Below, piece by piece: positions 1 through 13,559 of a stretch of 64,000 nt of DNA. The DNA comes from Eleginops maclovinus. Its lineage: Eukaryota; Chordata; Actinopteri; Perciformes; Eleginopidae. The notes beneath the pieces are model-generated. The model was not told the origin of the DNA. It saw nothing but the letters and a program-made list of their open reading frames with translations, and searched no databases. The stretch lies in assembly GCF_036324505.1 (NCBI RefSeq), contig NC_086355.1, positions 18,528,518-18,592,517 on the forward strand. The letters are read 5' to 3'. Numbering within the stretch: position 1 is the stretch's first letter; each line of letters starts with the position of its first letter. The translations under genes and the position numbers were made by a program.

Positions 1-172
1 ATTCATCATTCAGTGTGTCATTATGATTTGTCCGACTTAAAGGAGAACAGGACTGCTGCATTATTTCCAATTATAGCTAATTCATTCTACGTCTGTTTTA
101 CACTTTGTCCACTTAAACTTTGCACCAAACTAAGCTTCAATTCACTCCTCCCCAAGTTTACTGAGTCAATAA

Positions 173-615
173 AGGACCCTAATATGCTCATTTTCAAAGT
201 TCGTATTTGAATTTGGTGCCTCTACTGTGACATGTTTAAAGGTCTTTATTTTTCTCATACTGCCTATGCTGCAGCACCTCTTTTCACCCTCTGAAACCAG
301 GGCCCAGTTTGCTCTGATTGGTTAGCAGGCCAACTCTGTTGTGATTAGTCATCTGCTCAGAGATCTCCCCCCTCTTATTGTATGCTGGAACTTAAGCCAA
401 TATAAGCTCAAGTGCAACATAGTGATGTCATTATATCACGGAAGAAAACAAAGGAGTCTGATGGAGAGGTTTCAAGCAGGGGGGAGTTTGTCAGAGAAAA
501 AATCCTTCTGGAGGGAACTTTGGGATTTTATCTTTTGAAGACCATTTACATACACATAAACCTATACAACACAATATAGGAAAGGGATAACTCCAAAAAC
601 CATACTAGGGCCCCT
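173..615 (-). mobile_element. Nonautonomous TTAA-type DNA element (MITE-like), full length
   Basis: The ends are inverted: the left begins AGGACCCTAATATGC and the right, reversed, begins AGGGGCCCTAGTATGG. Flanks are ATAA on the left and TTAA on the right, consistent with a TTAA target duplication with one mutated base. The interior is the reverse complement of the copy at 29098-29471. It has no transposase frame. It is about 443 bp. TTAA targets are known for piggyBac and Kolobok superfamilies; I cannot choose between them. Confidence 0.7.
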
Positions 616-1290
616 TTAATGAAGTGAAACCTGGTGAAAAAATAATGATGTGCTCATTTGAATACCTCAGGCGCAACAAGGCAAAGTGATAATAGTGTGT
701 GTTTTTTTACCAGACTGATCTTAGAGACTGATTTAGGAGATGAATGTGTCCTAAACGTCAAATCATGCTGACGATTCATGTGATTGCACTATCCATGGTT
801 TATCCTGCCTGTACACATTACTTGTCATTGCGCCTAACGACATCACACACGTCCTATCTGCAGCCATTATCTCCATGATCGCAGTACGGATGAACCTCTT
901 GGCTATTGCAGGTTCTGTGATTGTCTGCTCGTCTGGCTCTGTATGTCTGCGTGCCAGATGTTTGCCTTCTGGATGTAATTTGTGCACAATAACAGTTCAT
1001 TCCCACTTTACAGCACAGCAACTGCTCCTGCTGCCATCCCTAAATACCACACACAGTCAAACATTAAGATAATTCTACATCTTTGTGGCTTAGAGCAAAT
1101 AGATTTAGTTAGATTTCACTTTGTCTGGTTTGTAATTGTCTGAAGTTAGGATAATAACCCTAAAAAATACATGATCTCATAAGTCGTGCAGCCACAGCCA
1201 TTTAAGGGCTATAGAAAAAAACAATAAAACAGAAAAACACATCCGTAAGACAAAGTAGACTTTGTTTCTCCTCTCGCTTGTTTGGAATTT

Positions 1291-1505
<215 letters not shown>

Positions 1506-1787
1506 GGTTGCAACGGGAAATAAAATATTCAACAGAGTGCATCAGCTTCAGTCCACTGAGCACAGCTGTTTACACATAAGTCACAAGCACACATTTAACT
1601 CCAGTGGCCCTCTTCTTTAAATTCACACTCAGGGCTGCAGATAGGAAGTAAGATATAAACTCATGCAGGCCCTTTCCATCTTCTGTCTATGAGGAGAAAT
1701 CCTATGAGGTTGTTTTCATTTTTCCATCTAATACTTTCCATATATATAAATCAGCAGCATTCAAATGATTCAACAATGCAACCTTAA

Positions 1788-2281
1788 GGGGACCAAATTA
1801 TGCTGTTTGGGGGGTTTTCCCTTTCCTTTAGTGTGTTATATAGATTTGTGTGCATATAAATGGTATGCAAAGGCCAAAATCCCATTCCCTCCCCCCTGCT
1901 GGAAATGCCTCGTTAGACTCCTCTCTTAACTTCCGTAACACATGACAAGATAAGATCAGATGTACCTTTATTAATCCCCATGGGGAAATGTGAGTGTTTA
2001 AGCAGCAACAAAGAAGAGGAAAAACAGTACAGGTTCACACAGGGATATGAAACACAAAATACAATTAAAATAAATCAAATAAAATAAATAATGATCACTA
2101 CAACACACTCTACTCTCATGCTTGGGTGAAAGAAGTGTGAAAGGGTGAAAGAAGTGCTTCTGCAGAGGCAGTATGAGAAAAAATAAAGACCTTTTTGAAC
2201 TTTAAAGCATGGAAACATGTCACATTAGAGACACAAAATACAAATATGAACACAATATGAGTGTAAGTGTAATATGGACCC
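1788..2281 (+). mobile_element. TTAA-type nonautonomous element interrupted by a retrotransposon tail
   Basis: Starts right after TTAA (1784-1787) with GGGGACC and continues with the family's internal motifs (TTTCCCTTTCCTTTAGTGTG, then TGCAAAGGCCAAAATCCCA). The copy is broken near 1947, where an unrelated segment with a LINE-type 3' tail sits, and resumes near 2115 with the family's distal motifs (GAAAGAAGTGCTTCTGCAGAGG, shown here only in part; then TTTAAAGCATGGAAACATGTCA). The distal end near TAATATGGACCC is degenerate. Confidence 0.6.
1945..2110 (-). mobile_element. Non-LTR retrotransposon 3'-tail fragment nested in a MITE
   Basis: Contains CCTTTATTAATCCCCATGGG followed by GAAATG, a motif I recognise as the reverse complement of the 3' end of common fish LINEs (a polyadenylation-like end after a short stem). 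It interrupts the TTAA-type element around it. No reverse-transcriptase frame remains. Boundaries are approximate and the clade is not assigned. Confidence 0.5.
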
Positions 2282-2634
2282 ACAACCCTGTCTGTCCCAG
2301 TGCTGCTCAGGAAGTAAAGGAGTAAATTAATGAATTGATTAATAAATAAAAGGAGACATCCGCAGTGTAAGGCCATCACATGTTCACTGACACACTGACA
2401 AACACACACACAGGCCAGCCCGCAGTGGATGCAGCATTCAGAGTGGCTTTTCCATTATTCAGTAGTTAGTATCAGACCTCTCTACCCTGACATAAATAAC
2501 AAATCTGCACCCATTTAAACCATTTGAGATTATATGAATTACTCCCACATTTAGCCATCCATATTGCCAGTCTACAGCTATACATCATACTGAAAATGAG
2601 AACATCTCATTCCCAGTTTTGAGTAGTGTTGTGT

Positions 2635-2792
<158 letters not shown>

Positions 2793-3991
2793 TGTGTAGG
2801 CAGCATGCTTAACATTCCAGATTATGCATTGTTCAGTAGAGACAAAGCCATCTGATACAATGCCAATCACAAACCTTGTATCCTCTAAACATCAGCTTTA
2901 ACAAACTCACAAAGAAATTGCTTTTCCATTACCGTATTGCCCCTGTATTGTTTTCGTATTTTAAATGAAGTGCATTGACCCCGCTTCGGGGCTGTAAAAC
3001 AATTTCCCCACATGGGCAATCTCAGCACCCAATTACAATGAAGAAATCCAAAATCATGGATACAGCGTTCTTATGGTGCACACAATAATGCAGTTTAGCA
3101 TCTCATTATTGTCGCAAACCCAAAACAGAAACAAAAGCCAGAATAATATTGCAGAACTCATTCTGATCATTCACGCTAGCTTTGGAGGCAACATGTAATT
3201 TAGGTCTTGTAACCCCCGACTATTGGATGATGAGAGCTGCCAAGCTGCCAGTTTTGTTCAGTTTTAAATGACCAAGCTATCAGAACATCTGCTATGCTCT
3301 CATCTCTTTCATTCCACACCTAGTTGTTGGCAGGCAGGCAGATATGTACACACAAACACACACACCACCTGTTTGGCATAAAGACAAAGGTTTGTTCGTA
3401 GTTGTGTAAATACATGCTTATGTTTTCATCTCCATTGAAAACTGCAGTGTTACTCGGGGAAAATAAAAGAGAGCCTGTGAAATACAGCGAGAGAAAGGTG
3501 GCTTTGTGTTCCCTATCCCTGAGTTGTTTCCAACTGCTTTGTCTTCATTCTACTCCTGCTGGTGCTGCTCTTTAGATCATGGATCCTCACTTGTCTCAAA
3601 ACCTTAAACACTATCAAACAGATCCTGACAGAAATGATGCTTCTTTAAGCTGCATTCACAAGTCCAGAAATATGTGTGGTCTGAGCAATGGGGGTGAAGG
3701 TGGAGGGACAGGAATTGAGGATGGGCAATTGGTCCCACCACGTAACATGGCTAGCCCAATACATCAATACAGCTGGATGAATCCTATCCCATGTCTTATG
3801 AAGTTGGGTCAGTTATAGCAAAGTGTTGCAAATCTGATTATCTGGAGATGGAATTGGGGACACACCTAAAAAAAGAGATGGTTGTATGTGACAAATCCTT
3901 GCTTTCTTGTTATATAATAATTAAGATATAATATAACCAAGAAACTTCACCGCGTCATCCTTTCGGGATGCTCAAAAACACATACCCACAA

Positions 3992-4008
3992 ACACACACA
4001 CGCACGCG

Positions 4009-4054
<46 letters not shown>

Positions 4055-4058
4055 CACA
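3992..4058. repeat. Compound (CA)n/(CG) microsatellite
   Basis: Starts with ACACGCACGCGCACGC and passes into pure CA, then CTCACACTCACA. The alternating purine-pyrimidine run including CG steps is the type that can adopt Z-DNA. Confidence 0.9.
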
Positions 4059-7000
4059 CAAATTCATCACCCTAGTGGCACCCAGGAGGGAATGTTGTTT
4101 AGAGTTCTTGTTCTAGAACATTCTCTAGGTGTTCCGCTATTCCAGTTTTCCATCAAAACCTTCAGTTTTAGCCAAGAGCGTGTGTCTGTGTGTGTTTCCC
4201 TTGTACAACATTCCTGATAGCTTTCACATGTGAGCCGTGGCTCCAGTCCAGATACGTTTATGGGATCGGTGGGATGTGTACTGTGCTCCTACTTTCGATG
4301 TCATGTCTTTCTGCACAGAAGTAGACTATTAATTAAAGGCTTTTAGCATCAAGACATAGTGTTTACACTAGTAATAGGTATCTTTAATACTACTCAAAGG
4401 GCAATAATTGGGTAGCAGTACCTACCCCGTTTCTGCCCCTTTTGACTCCCTCCCCATCAAAAGAATTTAATTAATCCCGCCTCTGGCCAAGGGTCTTGTG
4501 CCAACCCCACCACCACAAACACATGCACACCTACACTCCTTTCCCCTGACGTTATTGTTTCCCTTTCTTCCTTAGCCCTCGTTTTGCTCACATTGTTTTG
4601 ACAGTCCCTTCTTTCTTTCATTTTATCCCTCATCTGCCACAGCATTTTAAACATGTCACCAGTGCTATCTTTGAAAGCTCAAATTCATTCTCCCACAGCA
4701 GAAAATGTTTCATGACTCCAGAGCCAAACCAATGATCAACTCTTGTACAGTTCCCAAACACATGGTTTTTTTAACCAAAAGAACTTTTGAAGGTTTTTAA
4801 AACCGTACAGCATACAATCATGCTTTGTTCACTTCAGGAGGACACTTCCCTCTATTCATTTTTGAGACAAAACACATGGAAACACTTCGGATTGGGCATT
4901 GGTTCATCGTGGGTGCATATGTGTTTATAAGTGTCTGTACGCAGAAAAGCTTGTGTTCTTCCAATATAAATATTAAGGTTTGGCTCGCCACCTCCTTGCA
5001 GAATTTCCCAGAAACGCCTGCATTTTTTTCTCTACTTCGATTTGACTATTTATGCATCCAACTGTTCCTCTATAAATCAACTGTAGGGTCTTGTGCCAAA
5101 TTACACAGTATGGTAAATCTCGATTTGCGATGCTTTCAGTATCAGTTACGTTACTCAAAACTCAAGTTACTCTAACTGTGGTTAGCACCCTATAAATACA
5201 GGTGGAGCATTAGCTGATTGTCATAGTGACACTGGATGAAACATCATGCAATCCTCAACAAACAATTGTGTTCTCTGGAAACATCTTTTCATTGGCTAAA
5301 TACATCTGTGTCATTTAAATGTAAAAATAAGAGTCACTGTTGATGGTAGGTTGGCTTATTAAAAATAGTAAATTCAAGCAAATAATGATTCTAGTGAAGA
5401 TTATCTCAGAACAAGTTTTAAATCCACCTTTTGTTATTGGCTCAATTTCGCTTGAATGCTTCGCTCTTTTGATATTATATTTAAAAAATCTATAATATCC
5501 ATAACTTTTGGCAATGGAAAACCAAATTATAATCATCTTAAACTAGTTTAATCAAGTCTTGAGGTGCTACAGTGGTAATGCGACAACAGATTCACTGTTG
5601 ATAGATCCTTATAACATTTTGTTGACATTCCACAAGCTGAAACTCCCATCGAATGATGGCATTCACTAAGACAGTACACATATAACCATTTAGGTTTTCA
5701 GTTTGTTCTGATGTTGGTTAGCTTCTTTGTGTATAATGCAAAAGGGATCCAATAGACATTTTTCTGGGACCCCTTTGAAAACGAGATTATATAGCATGTT
5801 CCTTACATGTTCTGAGTAACACGTACAAGTGTTACAACCATTAGCCAACATTTGCATAAAGTCTCTCAATCTACCTGTAATTAAACATGGCCGAAAAGAA
5901 TTTATAGAGCCTTGGAAACCATCTCCTTGTTAACATACTACTGCTTGGTGAACAAGAAAGCTGTCTGTCTTTTCTTCGGAGCAGTTAATGGCATACTTAG
6001 CTTAATGGCTTCTGCCATACTTAAACTCATTTCCTTAGTAGCTGACTACTGCTCACTGATGTAGTTTGCCATTCATTGCCGGCAGCCTTTTTCTATCATC
6101 TCAGTTGTTGTCGTACTTAGCTTGACACTTAAGGCAACAATTGTAGTCACATACCTTGTGGTGCTTTGTTGCACAATGGACTAATGAGCAATTCACTGTC
6201 TGTAGTTTCCTCACATAAAGAGCTTTTGTGCTTTTAGTGGCACAACTGTTTAGTTGCTCTGCTCTTTTTTTAGCCACACTCTAAGCTCTATTATGTTGGC
6301 GATTTAACTACAATCATGTGTTTGGTGTAATATCACCAAAACCTTTCACTGGGTTACAGAAATTCTCTCTCCCCGTCTAACAGTCGTCAAAACTTGTGGT
6401 CCAGTGCAGCACTTAACGTAAAACCAGATATTATTCGTAGCTCGCTGTACAATGGGCTAATTAGGCATATAGTCTCGAAAGAGTTTCCTGCTGTAAAGAA
6501 CTCCTTTTCCCACCCACTCATGTACTGAAGAGGGAGCCATAATTAGTCTGGCACTTTAAACTTACATATAAATTGAAACTGCACTTTTGTTTTTTTAAGT
6601 ACAGTTGACAGGCGATGCCGCTTATCAAAAAACATTCTGTTTGTTCTGATTTTATCACATCTCTTTTCAAACTCTTACATTTACCAGTGTTATTCTTGCT
6701 ACTCCATGACTCAAATTGAGCTATTCCTATTTTCCTTTCAATAAGAATTAGTCCACTTCCCTTTGCTAATGTGTTAATAATCTGTTTTGAGTGAATATAC
6801 ACAAACGGTATACATGTTATCCAATCATAGCTAGATGTCGTTACCTAAAGGTAGAGTTTCTTATTAGAACAAATATATTTTTAAAGTTACAAACACACAC
6901 CAACACACACAGTCAGTCAATCACATAGTCATTAAGTAAAGGAAACCCCTACCCACACACACATGCACTATGTCACCAATAATTTGAGTTGGAACAACAT

Positions 7001-7183
7001 TCTCTATTCCACACACACACACATGCACACTCTCTACCCCATACTATGTCAGTAGTCATTATTTAGGCTGACAGAGGTAGATTTATACCCAGAGCTCTTT
7101 CCATAATTGAACAGTTTTCGTCTCTCTGTTTCCGCCTCGCCCTGCTCAGTCAGCAGCTTCACAATAAGCCCATAGGCCTATGA

Positions 7184-7185
<2 letters not shown>

Positions 7186-7243
<58 letters not shown>
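7186..7243. repeat. (GT)n microsatellite
   Basis: Uninterrupted GT array of about 58 bp in the long first intron. Confidence 0.97.
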
Positions 7244-7244
<1 letters not shown>

Positions 7245-9432
7245 TGGTAAACAGAACACCTACTGTTTCTCAGTTTGAGGTGTGTGTAGCAAAAGAGATG
7301 GATATGGGGAATCATGGCAGGGTGCTGTAATTCAGTGGTGTTGAGGATGACCCATCTGCAAACAAAAGCTGTAAAGATTGGTGTTTCTTTAATGCCACTG
7401 CTTGAATCCTTGTGTTTAAAAAACGGGTGACTGTTTTCCTCATACAAGTGACTTGCACACACACTCTGGCCATTTAATATTTCAGTTTTGGCATTTTCAC
7501 AAGCCAAATTGTATTCTGTTTTAAATAAACTCTGGTTGTGAACGCAGTAATCGTAATCCAGTGCAGCCTAAAACAACGATCCCTAGTATGGTGTGATTTC
7601 AGTGAGAACATAATCCAACATAATTGCTGGAAGTCAACCATAACAATGTTGTCTGATCACAGCATGTCCTCTTTGGAAATTGTGGATCAACATATTGTTG
7701 ACAACCCGGAGCCTTTACCGGAGGCGTACATTCTGAATGCTTTCCAATGTATTTTGTGGGAGCATCAAAGCAGGAATACTGTATGATCAAGTTAGTGTTT
7801 TTCTCAGCGCTTTTTGATTACATTTGACATTTTACACAAACACATTTTTGGCCAATAAGAAATATTAATGCAAGCAGCAGAGTTTTTATAATAGTACTGT
7901 TAAATGCATTAATCGAAAACTGGACCAAAGTAGCCAAACAGACTATGGCTTGTAAAAGCCCCCTTAGTTAAATATAGTTCATTACTTAATAAAAAGGTGC
8001 TTTAAAAGAAAGTTGAAAAGTTCATACCATAAAAAATTACAGTGACACATTTAAAACAAGATCAATTATAAAGTAATTTATTCATATTAGTTCACTGACC
8101 TTTACAGTAGCGACTGAGAGGGCCATGATGGATAGAAATGAGATGGGGGTAGGAAGATGGTGAAGAGGATGAGGAGAGGGAGAAATAACAGGACAGGAGA
8201 CGACAGACTGAGAGCAAAATTGGATTAGACGGGTGGAGAGGGGATGGAGTCAGGAACGGGAGGCTGACAGGAGCTGTGTGTGGTCACTAATTAGGGAAAT
8301 GGTGGTGAGAGGTAGAAAGGGTTGTGTTCCCTCCTCTATGTCCTTCTCTCTCTCTGTTCGTCTCTGCTCCTCATCTCCATTCCTTCCTTTCTCTTCCCTC
8401 CATATGGGGGGCTAATTACAATGGTAAAGGGCACCAAATTAAAACAGCTTAATGTCAGCAGCTGGGAGCTACTTATCCAATGTTGATATCTAAGTCTGTG
8501 TATGTGTGTGTGTGTGGGTGTGTGTTGGGACGGCGATATGAGACCACTCTGTTTTGGCTTACATTATAATCCCGCATACTTTCACTGTGAGCAAACTGTG
8601 TCAACAACTGAATAAAGTTATGCACATACACAATGTACATTAGAACTCAAAGCTATTAGCTAAGGCTAGCAAAGGGTAAGAGTTCACGCTAAACAAGATA
8701 CACGCAGATACAGATAAATATTACCAAGTGAGTCATGGAAACATCTAAAACAACCAAACAAGCAGTAAATCAACAGCGGTCTCAAATTTACTCAGTTGGT
8801 GGTTATAGCAGACATAAAATAACACCAGACAGAGTTACAGCACAGACGGAAGCGCTGAAAGGTTGAGGGATCGCAACACAAAAAAGAGCAAAAAGAAACA
8901 CATGCAATCTTAACAAAAAAAGATAGAAAGATATGCTGGCAGACAAAAGCAAAAAAGAATGACTGGAAATCAAAATATGCCTCAGGGAGAGATGACAGAG
9001 AGTAAGAGTTATGGGGAACAAAATTGCGGTTGTGGTAAAACAGAAACAACAGTAGATAGGGTTTCACGAAAAGCGAGATCGACTTTGCGTGTGTGTACGT
9101 AAAAGAGCACAATGTGTGTGTGTAGAAAGGGCTTTTTGTGGTGCTGATGGTGGCTTTGCAAAGCAGAACTGAAACTGGTCATATTTATTGTGACAAATGA
9201 GAGAGAAGAGAGAGGAGAGAGGGAGGGGGGGGGATTTGCAGTTCCGAATGACAGATGTAGAGAGGAAAGAGAAATGGAAGGCAAACCATGAAACGAATGA
9301 GAGAAAATAAGAGAGAAAAAGAATTCATTTCTAAGAATAATTTGGCAAGAGGTTTGCGGCATTGAGCCCTGTGCCACACAAGCCAGACAATCTTCTATTC
9401 CCTTACGTCAACATATAGACTTACTTACACCA

Positions 9433-9564
<132 letters not shown>

Positions 9565-10039
9565 GAGCTGGTGAAGCATTCAGGGCTGTTTAAGGGAAAA
9601 AAGGCAGAAAACTGCTTATTAAGACCAGAAGGTCTTGGGGTTACACCGACATACCCCACTGCTGACGTGTTTGTGTGTGCGTCTGTTTGATCTATCATGC
9701 ACTGGTCACATGCTGCTGTGCACCAAGGTCAGTTCTAGTGCAGCATCTATCATCATAGCGTTGTGGGTGTTTGTGTGTGCCAAGCTGCAGTGGGTAAAGT
9801 GGTATGAAACAGTCCTAAGCTGATGCCAGCTCACTCTGGATCACGACAGACTTCACCCTTAATGCACAGTCCTAGAGATCAAGGGTGAAGTGTGTACAAA
9901 CATCATAAATTATGGTATAAAATTGTAATCTGGTTTTGATTAAACATTGCTGCTGCACTAACTGGTAAAATCTTACTTTTTTCCCAGTGTGGTGACGCAG
10001 CTGTAGAACAAATTTTGAATATTTAGAGCTTGAATTTTG

Positions 10040-10540
10040 TTATTGTACCTCCTTACTTGTTCAGACTTACGCGGCAGTCCCATTGTCACTTGGTGGTTTG
10101 GGCACCATGCTTTTGGTTAGCCAGCATGCTAGTTAGCATGACAAGTTATGAGCAAACGTCAACCTCCAGGTCTGAAAATCAAAGCCAATGCTTGAATGCA
10201 TTGAGCCTGCATTCTTTCTAATGGGCAGCAGAGGGCAACTTCATTGGACGCAAAAATAAGTCTGATTGTATAAAAGTCTATGAGAAAATGTCTCGGCTTC
10301 ACATGATTTTACCATGTGTTTTCAGACTTCATTAAAGTTAATTGTAACATTTAGTGATCAAAAAATGTCTGCTTTGCATTCGGTTGTACTTTGGTAGAGC
10401 TCCACCCTCTTGTGTAAAAAAGTAGTAGTTGACGATGTCAAAAAGCCAAAACTCAAGGCTTCCAAACGGTAGTCCACAAACCACTGCGTGAACTTTCACG
10501 TTGAGTCTGCTTTTTATATACAGTGTATGGTTGTTAGCTA
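10040..10540. repeat. Interspersed repeat related to the one near 63.2 kb
   Basis: Shares AAGTCTATGAGAAA and the wording around it (GGGCAACTTCATTGG and CAAAAATAAGTC here; GGCCAACTCCCCTGG and CAAAAATAAATCAGAC near 63170-63200). It ends with the fish-typical TAGTCCACAAACCACTG and TTATATACAGTGTATGG. I recognise it as a common teleost interspersed repeat but cannot assign a class. Boundaries are approximate. Confidence 0.5.
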
Positions 10541-10723
10541 GTAGTTGTTAGCTGACATGCTGTTGCTATGAAGAGGATACTTGGTGCTGTGGAAATATCA
10601 ACATGTCATAGGGGGCCGACCACAGAAAAAGCCCTTTTTGAATATTTTCTGCAATATCATCCTGTTCTGTTTCGTTTAATTTATTCAGTTTTAACCTTTC
10701 ATGGTTTATTTTCCTGTTGACAG

Positions 10724-10798
10724 AAACCACCACTGTTCCTGACACTGTGACCCCCACACTGCCCAGAGTGGAACAGACCACTGCTGCAATGAGACCTG
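10724..10798 (+). CDS. nrp2: nrp2 exon: Thr/Pro-rich linker before the MAM domain
   Basis: This 75-nt exon follows a polypyrimidine run and CAG and ends at GTAAAC. Phase is 1 at both ends. It encodes an extracellular linker, (E)TTTVPDTVTPTLPRVEQT and then TAAMRPG, rich in Thr, Pro and Val. Mammalian NRP2 has a similar Glu-Thr-Thr-Thr-Pro linker between the second F5/8C domain and the MAM domain, which is why I place it here. Such linkers are usually poorly conserved and O-glycosylated, so the assignment rests mainly on position, splice borders and phase match to the next exon. A CA array begins six bases past the donor. The preceding exon is not in the window as far as I can see. Confidence 0.75.
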
Positions 10799-10801
10799 GT
10801 A

Positions 10802-10894
<93 letters not shown>

Positions 10895-10897
10895 ACA

Positions 10898-10968
<71 letters not shown>

Positions 10969-11791
10969 TTAATTCAAGCACTCTCCTGCACAGCCTCTCC
11001 ACACTCACTCGTCATGCAGATTAATTGCAAGCTCACATGCATTCATTCTGTCTCTGTCTCTCGTCCACACACACTTGCACACACACTTACACTCTTAAGG
11101 TCATACTCATGATGACATCATGCACCACAGAGCCTCCGGGCTTTGAAGTCAGTTGGATTCAAGAGTCCCACAGGAGGCTCTGTTTGAGTGAAAATAAACT
11201 CTTAACAGCAAGGATCCTACTTTCTCATATGCAAACACACACACATTGAGAATATCATTTCACAGCAACTCTTGGGCTATTAGCATGGGGTAAATGTATA
11301 GATGTAGTTATGTTAGTCCCTTGTGTTGCTACTTATCAGAATTCAGTGGCTTTAACTGAATACAGCATCAGGAACACCAAGTGTATTTCACAATGCTCCA
11401 CTTTCGCTTTTCTTTATTGTCATATTTATTTTATATCCCAAGCTTTCATATCACACACACTTTACTGTACTACTTTTCTTCATATCCATTTTCTGTCTAT
11501 GTTCACTTTGTTTTGTATTCTCTGCTGTTACTTCTGTTCCCTTACCCTGCCATTCTCTTTTACTCCAGTGTTTGTATTCAGCCTATTGAGGTGTCATATT
11601 GCATGAGCACTGTTGCCAAAACATGCAAACCCACTGGGAATCTCTCAAAGCACTTTCAAAATAAAGAGGAAACAAGAAACTGAGCAAAATAAACTCTTAA
11701 AGTGTTAAAAAAAAAAAAAAAAATGATGGTCAAAGCAGATGCACTAGAATGTGTCTTAATTCAAATCTGTTTGTCTCTTTCCAACACACAG
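10799..11791 (+). other. nrp2: nrp2 intron with a CA array at its 5' end
   Basis: Begins GTAAACACGCAC and runs straight into (CA)n. The remainder is AT-rich with a pyrimidine-rich part near 11400-11580 and an A-tract at 11708-11723. No gene seen. Confidence 0.75.
10805..10964. repeat. (CA)n microsatellite next to a splice donor
   Basis: CA array of about 160 bp with CAGA and CAAA interruptions near 10890-10901. It starts within seven bases of the donor of the linker exon. In other genes hnRNP L is known to bind CA repeats and CA-rich RNA near 5' splice sites, so an effect on splicing is possible but not shown. Confidence 0.97.
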
Positions 11792-11956
11792 CCACCACCC
11801 CGTCCCTGTCGGCAGTTTGCGACTTTGAGCAGAGCTTGTGCGGCTGGTCGGCTGATCCCCAGTCAGGTGTGAGCTGGTCCCTGCACACAGCCAGCAGCAG
11901 CGCCACTGGACACGGCACACATGGATCGAGGCAGGATCTGGCGCTGGGATCAGACA
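11792..11956 (+). CDS. nrp2: nrp2 exon: start of the MAM domain
   Basis: This 165-nt exon has acceptor ACACAG and donor GTGAGT and is phase 1 at both ends. The translation contains AVCDFEQSLCGW followed by a Trp (VSWSL). That is the opening of a MAM domain: Cys-x-Phe-Glu, then Cys-x-Trp, then Trp. Human NRP2 has the matching NFDFLEEPCGW in this place. Two of the four MAM cysteines lie here. The MAM domain sits next to the membrane in neuropilins and is thought to aid receptor association and positioning rather than bind ligand itself. The rest of the exon is Ser/Gly/His-rich and diverges from the mammalian sequence. Confidence 0.9.
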
Positions 11957-13274
11957 GTGAGTACAGCTTTGTTGGCAATCACACGCCATTATATTTTATA
12001 CAAGACAAAATAAAATATGAGTATTCTTAGTTTATTGTTATTTCCACACTGTGTTACTAGAGTTTCAGGGCTGACAGTTCCCAACGCGTGTCATCATGGA
12101 GAAAAAATGGAGCCTGGGAGTTTAGAATTTATGCAGGAAACATGTTTTAGATTAAAACAATATAGCATTGAATTAATACCCCTTCTGTGTCCAGCAATCA
12201 CAGCCAAATAACATGACACAAAACACATGTATATGTTTCTGTTGTGCAAGCCAGTTTAAATGTCTGCACTTAGGGGCATTACAGCTGTTTTCACATGAAG
12301 TCTGACTTTTATACAACTGAAATAACCAGAAATATAAAACCCCTCTCAATTATTCATTATTAGGGATGCATGCTTTCAAGTATAAACCTATTCTGATCCT
12401 TATTATGAAATTATTGTTTATAGAACTTGTAAATTAGATTAGTTACATAACAGGTTTTTTTTCCAGTTGTCAGTCTCTGAGAACCCAATACAACTTTAAT
12501 CTTATTTAACATTATAACACCTTGAACATGTTTTGCTTTCATTAGAATCCTCATTCACTTGTCATCTCTCTGAGTATTCTTCATTTCAAACATTTCTCAT
12601 TTTCTAAACACTGTAAAGAAAAGGCCCTGTCATGTTTGGATGTTTCAAAGATTTCTGTAGCCGAGTGGTTGTCCTGTAAAGGAATCCATCGCTGGGAGGA
12701 ACCACTGACTCACTATGATGCAAGGATTTCACTCTGATCCATTTCAAGTGTATACAACGAAAAACATTAGATTTTAAAGTCTCACTTTCCCTCACCTAGT
12801 TTGTCACTATCTTATCCATTGCATCTGTTCTTTTCTACTTTTTCAGCCTCCCTTCTAATCCACAACTTCTTCCATCTGTTCCTTGGAACCACTTCTTTTC
12901 ACTTTATCTCTGTATTTTATTATTATTTTGTAATAACCTTACTTTTCTGTCTACTTTTTCTTCATGTTATGCTATTTTTTTTACTTGCTGCTAACAACGT
13001 ATTTCAAATCTTAATTCCACATTATTTCAATTCTCCCTATTACCCCGCTTCCTTCATTCGATCCTTCCTCCATCATTCATCTCCATCTTATTCATCTCTG
13101 ACTATAGTATATAAAGTCCCTTTCCACTTCCATCCCTCTCACTCCATCACTGTGATCACATCTTCCTCTCCTAACTGACCTCTCCCCCATTTCCCTCAGT
13201 GGTACTTGCCTTTTTTCCACATCTGTCCATCTCTAATAAGACAGCAAGAGGATAACCAAGACTGCTTTATCCAT

Positions 13275-13375
<101 letters not shown>

Positions 13376-13511
13376 TGTTACTGCCTCTCTCACACACACA
13401 TTCTGCACTTACACACCCATAAGGCACACACACCACCCACAGCGGTCTGATAAGTCAGATGATGGCTTTGACAGAAGTGCTGCCTTAGCTCTTCAGCTCC
13501 CCCTGAGGCAC

Positions 13512-13512
<1 letters not shown>

Positions 13513-13556
<44 letters not shown>
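13513..13556. repeat. (CA)n microsatellite
   Basis: CA array of about 44 bp. Imperfect CACACA runs also occur near 13390-13430 and 13625-13640. Confidence 0.95.

Positions 13557-13559
<3 letters not shown>

Noticed and set aside
763..987. 74-codon antisense frame with ordinary-looking amino-acid composition
   Set aside because: I know no family with this sequence, and it lies in the nrp2 intron without splice borders or codon evidence; it may be an old repeat.
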